Origin: Lentisphaeria bacterium UBA4640
GTDB lineage: Bacteria > Verrucomicrobiota > Lentisphaeria > Victivallales > UBA1829
Direction: 5' to 3'
DNA: 28,726 nucleotides
Assembly (NCBI GenBank): GCA_002405835.1
Contig: DHMO01000068.1
Span: 1 to 28,726 of the forward strand
The position numbers and the translations under genes were made by a program. Under the pieces are notes generated by a model. It searched no databases. It saw only the letters and a program-made list of their open reading frames with translations, and was not told the DNA's origin. Each line of letters starts with the position of its first letter. Position 1 is the first letter of the stretch. Below are positions 22,075 to 28,726 of this stretch, in pieces.

Positions 22075-22560
22075 ATGATCAACAGAACTCCCGGTAAAGT
22101 TTTTGAGGGTGAACTCAACGCAAAGGGACTGCGCATCGGCATTGTCTGCTCACGCTTCAACGAATTCTTCGTCGGCAAACTGCTTGACGGAGCCATGGAC
22201 GCGTTTGTCCGTCACGGCGGCGATGCGGCGGATGTGGAAGTCGCCTGGGTTCCCGGCAGCTTTGAACTCCCGTTCGCGGTTTCCCGCATGCTCGCACGCG
22301 GCGGATACGACGCCGTTGTCGCGCTCGGCTGCGTCATCCAGGGCGCAACCACGCACGCGGCTCAGATCAACAACCAGGTGTCCAAAGGACTCGGACAGCT
22401 CGGCATGGAAAGCGGCATCCCCGTCATCTACGGACTGCTGACCACCGAAAACATCGAACAGGCGATTGAGCGCAGCGGAACCAAAGCGGGCAACCGCGGT
22501 TTCGACGTCACAGTCTCCGCCATCGAAATGGCAAACCTGAACAAAGCATTGAAGAAATAA
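22075..22560 (+). CDS. ribH: 6,7-dimethyl-8-ribityllumazine synthase
   Basis: 161 residues. The family motifs IGIVCSRFNEF, VPGSFELPFA, ALGCVIQGATTH with catalytic His94, and GLLTTENIEQAIERSGTKAGN are all present, ending SAIEMANL. It condenses dihydroxybutanone phosphate (from RibBA) with the pyrimidine made by RibD to give lumazine. The stretch after His94 (AAQINNQVSKG) differs from the Bacillus and E. coli forms. It stands 15 bases after ribBA and 10 before nusB. Confidence 0.96.
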   Translation: MINRTPGKVFEGELNAKGLRIGIVCSRFNEFFVGKLLDGAMDAFVRHGGDAADVEVAWVPGSFELPFAVSRMLARGGYDAVVALGCVIQGATTHAAQINNQVSKGLGQLGMESGIPVIYGLLTTENIEQAIERSGTKAGNRGFDVTVSAIEMANLNKALKK

Positions 22561-22570
22561 GAGTGTCCCG

Positions 22571-23080
22571 ATGATCCCGAATACGAACAAGCACCATCCC
22601 GTAAAAGTTTCCGCGCATTCCCACTTCAAGCGTCTCGGACGCGAACTCGCTATGCAGTATCTCTACGAATGCGACATGGCGGAGGGCAAGGACGACCCCG
22701 ATGCGCGTCTTCTCTTCTGGCAGCAGGCTTCCGAAGCCGAACTGACCGACGATGAACGCACCTTCAAGAAGGCAAGTTTCTATGCGGAAAAAATTATCGA
22801 CGGCGTATTCGCCCATCTTGAGGAGATCGACAAGGAAATCAGTTCGTTCTCCGAAAAGTGGGACCTCTCCCGCATCGCCGCGGTGGAACGCAACATCATC
22901 CGCGTCGCAATCTATGAACTGAAGTACTGCCCCGATATCCCGGCGCTCGTCAGCATCGACGAAGCAATCGAAATCGCCAAGGAATTCGCCTCCGAGAAGT
23001 CGGGCGTCTTCATCAACGGCATCCTCAACGGCGTCAAGGACACCCTGCCCGCGGGAGCCAAACAACCTCAAGGAAACTGA
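22571..23080 (+). CDS. nusB: Transcription antitermination factor NusB
   Basis: 169 residues, slightly long for NusB because of about 15 extra residues at the N-terminus. LGRELAMQYLYECD opens the helical bundle; the C-terminal half has DLSRIAAVERNIIRVAIYELKY, PALVSIDEAIEIAKEFASEKSGVFINGILNGV, which is diagnostic. It binds boxA RNA with S10 in rRNA antitermination. The ribosome site is weak (AAGAG), which fits translational coupling to ribH 10 bases upstream. ribH-nusB adjacency is common in bacteria; ftsY follows after 5 bases. Confidence 0.95.
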   Translation: MIPNTNKHHPVKVSAHSHFKRLGRELAMQYLYECDMAEGKDDPDARLLFWQQASEAELTDDERTFKKASFYAEKIIDGVFAHLEEIDKEISSFSEKWDLSRIAAVERNIIRVAIYELKYCPDIPALVSIDEAIEIAKEFASEKSGVFINGILNGVKDTLPAGAKQPQGN

Positions 23081-23085
23081 ATCCC

Positions 23086-24012
23086 ATGTTCTCTCTCTTT
23101 TCGACATTCAAAAAGGGTCTTCAGAAAACCGCAACCGCCATCAGCCGGGGAATCTCCGGCGTCTTCACCGGCGTCAAACGCTGGGATGCTGAGTCGTTCA
23201 AAAAACTTGAAAACGCTCTCATCGAAGCCGACTTCGGTCCCGCCGCGGCAAACTCCATCGTCGCTGACATCAAGGACCGCTATCAGCGCGGTCTGATCTC
23301 CGGAACCGAAGACATCCTCGCCGTTGCCAAAGAGGACCTCGCCGCAATGCTCGAAAAGGATCTCCGTCCGCTGAACACCGCGGCGGACGGACTCACCGTC
23401 ATTCTGATGGTCGGCGTCAACGGAAGCGGCAAAACAACCACCGCCGGCAAGCTCGCAAACATCTTCGCGCAGAACGGCAAAAAAGTCGTCCTCGGCGCAT
23501 GCGACACTTTCCGCGCCGCCGCCGCAGAACAGCTCAACCTCTGGGCCGACCGCATCGGCGTGCAGATCGTCTCCTCCAAGTCGGGCGCCGATCCCTCCGC
23601 TGTTGCCTACGACGCGGTTCAGGCCGCGCGCGCACGCAGAGCGGATTATCTCATCATCGACACGGCCGGACGCCAGCACAATCAGAAGGGGCTCATGGAC
23701 GAGCTCGCGAAAATGCGCCGCATCATCGCCAAACTCTGCCCCGGCGCCCCGCATGAAACCCTGCTGACCATCGACGCCAGCATCGGAACCAACGCAATCG
23801 CGCAGGCGCGCGAATTCGCCGCATGCTCCGGCGCCAGCGCCATCGCGCTCACAAAACTCGACGGAACAGGAAAAGGCGGCGCGGCAGTCCAGATTCAGAC
23901 CGAATTCAAACTGCCCATTCTCTTTGTCGGCCTCGGCGAACAGCCCGAAGACCTTCAGCCATTCGACCCCAAACATTACGCGGAGGCGGTATTCGCTCTT
24001 CCGCAGGAATAA
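23086..24012 (+). CDS. ftsY: Signal recognition particle receptor FtsY
   Basis: 308 residues, the short form with NG domain only and no long acidic A domain. A basic amphipathic N-terminus (MFSLFSTFKKGLQKT) would hold it at the membrane. The GTPase motifs are G1 GVNGSGKTT (110-118), DTFRAAAAEQL, DTAGR (192-196) and TKLDG (256-260). The usual DATTGQNA reads DASIGTNA. It receives ribosome-SRP complexes for membrane protein insertion. It lies inside the riboflavin operon, 5 bases after nusB. Confidence 0.96.
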   Translation: MFSLFSTFKKGLQKTATAISRGISGVFTGVKRWDAESFKKLENALIEADFGPAAANSIVADIKDRYQRGLISGTEDILAVAKEDLAAMLEKDLRPLNTAADGLTVILMVGVNGSGKTTTAGKLANIFAQNGKKVVLGACDTFRAAAAEQLNLWADRIGVQIVSSKSGADPSAVAYDAVQAARARRADYLIIDTAGRQHNQKGLMDELAKMRRIIAKLCPGAPHETLLTIDASIGTNAIAQAREFAACSGASAIALTKLDGTGKGGAAVQIQTEFKLPILFVGLGEQPEDLQPFDPKHYAEAVFALPQE

Positions 24013-24021
24013 GGAGCTCTC

Positions 24022-25350
24022 ATGAACCGGATCGTCTCTCTGCTCATCCTCTTTCTCCTCGCATTCACTCTGAATGCTCAACAGTTTGAACTGCGGGAAC
24101 TGTTGGACGGAAACGATCCGTTCACTCTCCGGGCGGATGAATTTGTTCCGAAACACAAGTTCTTCCGCTGGCTCTCCGCAGACCGCGAAGGCGCACGGTA
24201 CGCCGCATTCAAAAATCCCGTCAAGGTGACCCTTCTCGGATTCCCTGTTCTGGAAGCGATCCTCTATTTTGAGGACAATCAGCTAAGCAAACTCTACGTT
24301 TCCCTCTACAATAAAGGCGATGCGGGGGAGATCGACTACGAAAAATTCGAAATGCTCGTCGCCCGCTTCAACGCGGCGCTCTCCCGCCAAACCGGCGAAA
24401 AGGGAACCGATCAGCGCGGACGCCTCGCAAACAATATGGTCCTCTATGCGAACTTCCGCGTTGCAGACAATGTTCTCTACACGGTCAAATGGAGCGCAAG
24501 CGGACACCTGAAGCGCGACATGAAACCGCAGTATCTCCACTTCGAAATGGAGCCCTTCAACCCGAAGGATGATCCCCGCAAACAGTCGCTCGTCCGCGTC
24601 GACCGCGCAAAAATCGAAACCTCAAAAAATCTCGCGGCAAACGTCAAACGCAAAAACGACGGCACGGTCTGGATCGACAATATTCCCATGGTGGATCAGG
24701 GCGCAAAAGGCTACTGCGTCGCCGCCGTCCTCGAACGCGTTCTGAAGTATTACGGAATCGATGACGTCAACCAGCACACGCTCGCACAGATCATGAAGAT
24801 GCAGGGCAATGGCGCAACTTCCGCAATGATGCTTGATGCGCTCGACAAAGCCGGAAGCAAATTCGGAATCAAGGCAAGAACCCGCTACTCCGCGGAGATC
24901 GAAACGATCGAAGACCTCTCCAAACTCATCTCCAAATACAACAATCTCGCCCGCCGCGCAAAAAAGAAAAAAATTGCACCGGTTCAGAAAGGCAACATCA
25001 TCTTCGTCGGTCAAACCATGGCGCAGATGGATCCGAAACTCTTCCGCAAACTCCGCTGCGACGGCTACAGCCGCGCCATGAACAGTTTCCGCCGCGACAT
25101 CCAGAGCCGCGTCAACGCCGGACTCCCCGTCGGCTGGTGCGTTCTTCTCGGTCTCGTCAGCGAAAAACAGAAAACGCTCCAGGTCGCCGGCGCACACATG
25201 CGCCTCATCATCGGCTACAATGCGGCGGATGACACCATCGTCTACACCGACACCTGGGGCTCCGGACACGAATTCAAAACCATGTCCCTCGAAGACGCCT
25301 GGGTCATGACGATGCGGACCATTTACATCAACCCGAGGACAACACGATGA
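24022..25350 (+). CDS. Secreted papain-like cysteine peptidase (C39-type fold), function unknown
   Basis: 442 residues with a signal peptide (residues 1-19, MNRIVSLLILFLLAFTLNA). Residues 20-200 form a domain I do not recognise. The C-terminal part has a papain-like active site: Gln226 and Cys232 in MVDQGAKGYCVAAVLERVLKYYG, His392 in GAHMRLIIGYN, and Asp410 in YTDTWG, the arrangement seen in C39-like peptidases. About 160 residues separate Cys and His, including a very basic piece (ARRAKKKKIAP, 310-320), so there is an insert in the usual fold. It probably cleaves peptides or cell-wall material outside the membrane. It sits between ftsY (9 bases) and ribD (4-base ATGA overlap), although neither neighbour suggests its role. 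Confidence 0.7.
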   Translation: MNRIVSLLILFLLAFTLNAQQFELRELLDGNDPFTLRADEFVPKHKFFRWLSADREGARYAAFKNPVKVTLLGFPVLEAILYFEDNQLSKLYVSLYNKGDAGEIDYEKFEMLVARFNAALSRQTGEKGTDQRGRLANNMVLYANFRVADNVLYTVKWSASGHLKRDMKPQYLHFEMEPFNPKDDPRKQSLVRVDRAKIETSKNLAANVKRKNDGTVWIDNIPMVDQGAKGYCVAAVLERVLKYYGIDDVNQHTLAQIMKMQGNGATSAMMLDALDKAGSKFGIKARTRYSAEIETIEDLSKLISKYNNLARRAKKKKIAPVQKGNIIFVGQTMAQMDPKLFRKLRCDGYSRAMNSFRRDIQSRVNAGLPVGWCVLLGLVSEKQKTLQVAGAHMRLIIGYNAADDTIVYTDTWGSGHEFKTMSLEDAWVMTMRTIYINPRTTR

Positions 25351-26366
25351 ACGATGAATTTTACATGCGCCATGCGGCGGAGCTCGCCCGTCGCGCGCTC
25401 GGAGAAACCACACCGAACCCGATCGTCGGCGCCGTCATTGTCCGCAACGGGGAAATCATCGGCGAAGGCTGGCACCACAAGGTCGGCTGTCCGCACGCGG
25501 AAATCGAAGCAATCCGCTCTGCAAACGGCGCAAACCTCGAAGGGGCAACTATTTACGTCACTTTGGAACCCTGCTCCTCGTGGGGCAGAACTCCGCCCTG
25601 CACCGACGCCATTCTGCGCGAAAAATTCGCCCGTGTCGTCATCGGCTGTCTCGATCCGAACCCGAAACACGCAGGACGCGCCGTGGAACTGCTCCGCAGT
25701 CATGGAATCGAAGTCACACCGTACGTGCTCGAAGAAGAGTGCCGCAAACTCAATGAAGCCTTTTTCAAATGGGTCACAACCGGAAAACCGTTTGTGCTTC
25801 TCAAGCTCGCCATGACACTTGACGGACGCATTGCAACTCAATCAGGAAACTCGAAGTGGATCACCGGACCCGATGCGCGGCAGCGCGTGCAGCAGCTTCG
25901 CCGCTGGGCCGATGCCGTAATGGTCGGAGCCGGCACCTTCCTCGCCGATTCCCCGAAACTCACCGTCCGCGATGATGCAGGAAACACGCTCAAGACGCCC
26001 GCGCGGTTCGTTCTCTCCAGCCGAAAACTCGATCTGCCCGCGGGCTGGGAACAGGCGGCTCTGAAAACCTCGGAAGAGTGGGAAACGTTTCTGACCGGGC
26101 TCGGCAAGCGCCCCTTTGTCTCTCTGCTGCTTGAAGGCGGCGGCGGACTTGCGGCCTCGGCGCTGAATGCCGGGATTGTGGATAAAATCGAATTTCATTA
26201 CGCCCCGAAGATTCTCGGCGGACACAACAGCCGTCCTGGTGTAGGAGGTCCCGACCCGCTGACGCTGCCCGAAGCGTTCCAGATCGAAAATATGACCGTG
26301 CGGCAGCTCGGCGCGGATTTTGCCGTCACAGGATATCCGCGCAAACCCGAAGAACGGAGGTTCTAA
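25347..26366 (+). CDS. ribD: RibD: diaminohydroxyphosphoribosylaminopyrimidine deaminase / reductase
   Basis: 339 residues, bifunctional. The N-terminal deaminase (about 1-145) has zinc ligands His50 in CPHAE with Glu52 as proton shuttle, plus Cys76 and Cys85 in EPCSSWGRTPPC. The C-terminal reductase (about 146-339) has KLAMTLDGRIA, SKWITGPDAR, VMVGAGTFLADSP and LLLEGGGGLAAS for NADPH and substrate. It does the second and third steps of the pyrimidine branch after RibBA. The start overlaps the peptidase stop (ATGA) and ribE follows after 2 bases. Confidence 0.96.
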   Translation: MNDEFYMRHAAELARRALGETTPNPIVGAVIVRNGEIIGEGWHHKVGCPHAEIEAIRSANGANLEGATIYVTLEPCSSWGRTPPCTDAILREKFARVVIGCLDPNPKHAGRAVELLRSHGIEVTPYVLEEECRKLNEAFFKWVTTGKPFVLLKLAMTLDGRIATQSGNSKWITGPDARQRVQQLRRWADAVMVGAGTFLADSPKLTVRDDAGNTLKTPARFVLSSRKLDLPAGWEQAALKTSEEWETFLTGLGKRPFVSLLLEGGGGLAASALNAGIVDKIEFHYAPKILGGHNSRPGVGGPDPLTLPEAFQIENMTVRQLGADFAVTGYPRKPEERRF

Positions 26367-26368
26367 TC

Positions 26369-27019
26369 ATGTTCACCGGACTTGTCGAAACGACCGGAAT
26401 CATTCTCTCCCGCAAAATGACGGGCGATGCAGGAAAAATCACCGTGGAACCGCACAAGCCGTTCACCGGACTCGAAGCGGGCGAAAGCATCGCCGTCAAC
26501 GGTGCATGTCTCACGCTCGAGCAGGGAATGAACGGCGGACCGCTGACCTTCCACGTCATGCGCGAAACTTTCAGCCGCACAAACCTCGGTTCGCTCCCCT
26601 TCGGCTCCGCCGTCAACATGGAACGCGCCCTTGCGGCAAACGGCAGACTCGGCGGACACATCGTCGCCGGGCATGTCGACGCGACGGCCAAAATCCTCTC
26701 GCTCCATCAGCACAACTCCGATATGGAACTCGAAATCGAACTTCCGGAAGGGCTCCGCGAATATTTTGTGGACAAGGGTTCCATCACCGTCGACGGCATT
26801 TCGCTGACGCTTGAAGCCGTTTCCGAAACATCCTTCCGCATCGGTCTGATTCCGACCACCTGGCGGGAAACGGCAATTCATACGCGCAAGCCCGGCGACA
26901 TAGTAAACCTCGAAACCGATCTGATCGGCAAATACGTCGTTTCGTATTTGAGCCGCATAAACCGCAAGCAAAGTTCCTCCGTCACCATGGAAATGCTCGC
27001 AGGAGCCGGATTCCTATGA
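26369..27019 (+). CDS. ribE: Riboflavin synthase, alpha subunit
   Basis: 216 residues, two lumazine-binding barrels in tandem. It opens with the invariant MFTGLVE; the first barrel has ESIAVNGACLTL and the second GSITVDGISLTL, with GHIVAGHVD between them. It converts two lumazine molecules into riboflavin and the pyrimidine precursor. With ribBA, ribH and ribD the operon covers the whole pathway from GTP except the phosphatase step. It overlaps the next gene by 4 bases (ATGA). Confidence 0.96.
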   Translation: MFTGLVETTGIILSRKMTGDAGKITVEPHKPFTGLEAGESIAVNGACLTLEQGMNGGPLTFHVMRETFSRTNLGSLPFGSAVNMERALAANGRLGGHIVAGHVDATAKILSLHQHNSDMELEIELPEGLREYFVDKGSITVDGISLTLEAVSETSFRIGLIPTTWRETAIHTRKPGDIVNLETDLIGKYVVSYLSRINRKQSSSVTMEMLAGAGFL

Positions 27020-27810
27020 GACGGATCGAACGGACCGTTCCCGAAATTGCAGCGGATTCCGCATTCGGCATTGCCTGCGGTGTCTCGGAAATTCCAGCCG
27101 AAAACCTTGCGGAACTTTTTCAGCCGGAATATTTTTCCGCCATTGAGCTTCCCGCCGTTCTGCTCGAAACCGAATCCGCGCCCGAACTCATTGCAAAAGC
27201 GCTTGATTCCTTCGAGGACGTCCAGGTCGGCGCAATCGCATCGCTGCCCGAAGAAGACCTCCCCGCTCCTCTCCTCCGCGAATTTGCCGAGCGGACCGGA
27301 CGTCTCCTCTCCGGACTTGCCGAAGCGGGTATTCATACAGCAGCATTGGATTTTTCCGGAAAGACTCCGGAGGAAACACTCCTCCGCGCACTCCGTCCCC
27401 TCGCCCCCGCACTGAACCGGACGGGCGTCACGCTTCTGCTGCCGTTTGCCCTCCCCTGCGATGATCCTGAAGCGCCGATGCACTGCATCCAGCTTCTCCG
27501 CCGGAGCATGATTCCGCAGCTGAAAGTGCGTCTGGATCTGCATCTTGCTGCGCTTCCGCCGGTTGCCCCGCGCGATCTTGCGGGAACACTGCTGCAGGAA
27601 GTCCGTTCGGTCTTCCTCCGCTGGAATGCCGATGCCGACGAATTTCCCCGGATAGAACAGCTTGCTCCGTGGCTTGCCGCGCTGGAAAGAAACAGCTTCC
27701 GCGGCTCCTGGCTCGCCGCACCGCGAAGCACCGACCCGCTCCGCATCCGGACCGAAGCGCTCCGCTTCGCTGAACTTCTTCATGAACTGAAACAACCATC
27801 CGCACAGTAG
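27016..27810 (+). CDS. Hypothetical protein between ribE and pdxJ, possibly a TIM-barrel relative
   Basis: 264 residues, not recognised. It overlaps ribE by 4 bases (ATGA) and pdxJ follows 14 bases after its stop, so it is firmly part of the operon; base composition is like that of its neighbours. There is no signal peptide or membrane segment. Alternating short hydrophobic strands and helices (FSAIELPAVLLE, VQVGAIASL, HTAALDFSG, GVTLLLPFAL, LKVRLDLHL) resemble a sugar phosphate isomerase/AP-endonuclease-like barrel, but no metal-binding His/Asp/Glu set stands out. It is unlikely to be a known riboflavin or B6 enzyme. No function is proposed. Confidence 0.7.
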   Translation: MRRIERTVPEIAADSAFGIACGVSEIPAENLAELFQPEYFSAIELPAVLLETESAPELIAKALDSFEDVQVGAIASLPEEDLPAPLLREFAERTGRLLSGLAEAGIHTAALDFSGKTPEETLLRALRPLAPALNRTGVTLLLPFALPCDDPEAPMHCIQLLRRSMIPQLKVRLDLHLAALPPVAPRDLAGTLLQEVRSVFLRWNADADEFPRIEQLAPWLAALERNSFRGSWLAAPRSTDPLRIRTEALRFAELLHELKQPSAQ

Positions 27811-27824
27811 AAAGGATTTTCATT

Positions 27825-28547
27825 ATGAAACTCGGAGTGAACATCGACCATGCAGCAACCCTCAGACAGCTCCGCGGAGTGACTTATCCCTCCGTTTTGA
27901 AAGCCGCCGATCTCGCCATGCACGCCGGAGCCGCCGGAATCACGGCGCACCTCCGCGAAGACCGCCGTCACATGAACGACAACGATCTTGAACAGCTCGC
28001 CGCTTCCGGACACCGTCTCAACATGGAAATGGCGGTCACCGATGAAATGGTTTCCATCTGTTCCCGTCTCCGTCCCGCCGCCTGCTGCCTCGTCCCGGAG
28101 AAACGCCAGGAGCTCACCACCGAGGGCGGACTCGACGTCATCGCCCATTTTGATTCCGTCAAAAAAGCAACGGAGACTCTTTCCGGCTGTGGCGTTGAAG
28201 TCAGCCTCTTCATTGATCCCGACCGTGCGCAGATTGATGCGGCGAAATCCTGCGGAGCCCCGTTCATTGAGCTTCACACAGGCGCATACGCGAATGCAAA
28301 AGGCGCAGATGTTGCAAAGGAGCTGCATCGTCTTGCCGACGCCGCCGAATACGCTCATTCGCTCGGCATCACAGTCAACGCCGGACACGGCATCGACTAT
28401 GAGAACATCATTCCACTTCTCGCCGAAGTCCCGTACCTGAACGAATTGAACATTGGTCACAGCATCATCTGTGAATCGATCTACTACGGTCTTGAAGCTG
28501 CCGTCATGAAAATGCTTGCCCTCATGAGCACCTACCGCAAGGGCTGA
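27825..28547 (+). CDS. pdxJ: Pyridoxine 5'-phosphate synthase
   Basis: 240 residues, normal PdxJ length. It starts LGVNIDHAATLRQLRG, with GITAHLREDRRH (His42), the catalytic Glu68 in NMEMA, VPEKRQELTTEGG, ELHTGAYA, and His188 in VNAGHGI, ending NIGHSIICESI. It joins 1-deoxyxylulose 5-phosphate and 3-amino-1-hydroxyacetone phosphate to pyridoxine phosphate. The start has an AGAAAGGA site. It is the last gene of the riboswitch-led operon, so vitamin B2 and B6 synthesis share one transcript. Confidence 0.97.
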   Translation: MKLGVNIDHAATLRQLRGVTYPSVLKAADLAMHAGAAGITAHLREDRRHMNDNDLEQLAASGHRLNMEMAVTDEMVSICSRLRPAACCLVPEKRQELTTEGGLDVIAHFDSVKKATETLSGCGVEVSLFIDPDRAQIDAAKSCGAPFIELHTGAYANAKGADVAKELHRLADAAEYAHSLGITVNAGHGIDYENIIPLLAEVPYLNELNIGHSIICESIYYGLEAAVMKMLALMSTYRKG

Positions 28548-28569
28548 TTAATTCAAAGATTTTCTTTGT

Positions 28570-28607
28570 GCGCGTCTCTCCGCCTCCGGAAGACGCGCTT
28601 TTTTTTT
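28570..28607 (+). terminator. Strong terminator at the end of the riboflavin/pdxJ operon
   Basis: GCGCGTCT (28570-28577) pairs with AGACGCGC (28591-28598), followed by nine T (28599-28607). Confidence 0.93.
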
Positions 28608-28655
28608 GTTTTGTCGCCTCCCGATGCCCCGCCAATTCTCGTGGAGGTTAGCAAA

Positions 28656-28726
28656 ATGAAAACAGAGTTATCCCATAAAAATCTTTCAGACTTGACAAAA
28701 AAGAGATCCCAAGCTACCTTTTTCTC
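28656..28726 (+). CDS. Start of an unknown gene, cut by the window end
   Basis: An ATG at 28656 follows GGAGG (28643-28647) at good spacing, and the frame stays open to the last base (23 full codons, beginning MKTELSHKNLSDLTKK). The peptide is basic and polar; this could be the long leader of another prepilin-like protein, as at 11792, but that is a guess. The DNA is more AT-rich than the preceding operon. Confidence 0.45.
   Translation, partial: MKTELSHKNLSDLTKKRSQATFF

Noticed and set aside
28692..28720. Promoter-like TTGACA, 17-base spacer, TACCTT near the window end.
   Set aside because: It lies inside the frame that starts at 28656 with a strong ribosome site; it could still be real if that frame proves not to be a gene.

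Overview
The window reads as a chromosomal segment of a GC-rich (coding DNA), carbohydrate-degrading bacterium of the PVC group, most likely Lentisphaerae (Victivallis-like). That placement is an inference. It rests on a prepilin-type protein with the FTLVELLVVIAVIAILAGMLLPAL type of N-terminus, which is multiplied in Lentisphaerae and Planctomycetes, sitting at the head of a glycoside hydrolase operon. Scattered sugar-degrading genes lie between housekeeping genes, and there is an enlarged tandem nucleoside-diphosphate kinase. No tRNA, rRNA, CRISPR array or insertion sequence was recognised.

Layout. (1) 1-4315, plus strand: a 5'-truncated clan-A glycoside hydrolase, a GH10 xylanase-like enzyme without signal peptide, and an SGNH esterase with its own promoter and terminator. 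(2) 4325-6077: adk-map-infA with its own promoter and a terminator. (3) 6101-11866, minus strand: one four-gene operon read from a promoter near 11840: prepilin-like protein, nucleoside hydrolase, large secreted glycoside hydrolase with CBM-like ends, and a secreted CBM-like protein. (4) 12039-15895: tandem nucleoside-diphosphate kinase, clpS, clpA, terminator. (5) 15896-16890: gene-poor, largely AT-rich stretch with a small HTH regulator on the minus strand and a candidate operator array. (6) 16891-20567: a PfkB sugar kinase, DgoD-like dehydratase, SDR dehydrogenase and DgoA-like aldolase, i.e. a DeLey-Doudoroff type sugar-acid pathway, closed by a terminator. (7) 20599-28607: an FMN riboswitch followed by nine tightly packed genes: ribBA, ribH, nusB, ftsY, a secreted papain-like (C39-type) peptidase, ribD, ribE, an unknown gene and pdxJ, closed by a strong terminator. 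(8) 28656-end: the start of a further gene.

How it fits together. Regions 1 and 3 break down plant-type polysaccharide outside and inside the cell. Region 6 would feed a sugar acid into pyruvate and a triose phosphate. Region 7 makes riboflavin from GTP and ribulose 5-phosphate and, in the same transcript, pyridoxine phosphate, with nusB and ftsY embedded. The riboswitch appears to act on ribBA translation by hiding its Shine-Dalgarno sequence, which would spare the downstream essential genes from FMN shut-off. The points most worth a second look are the C39-type peptidase and the unknown gene inside the riboflavin operon, the tandem kinase with a degenerate first half, and two candidate operator arrays (11876-11904 and 16469-16880).
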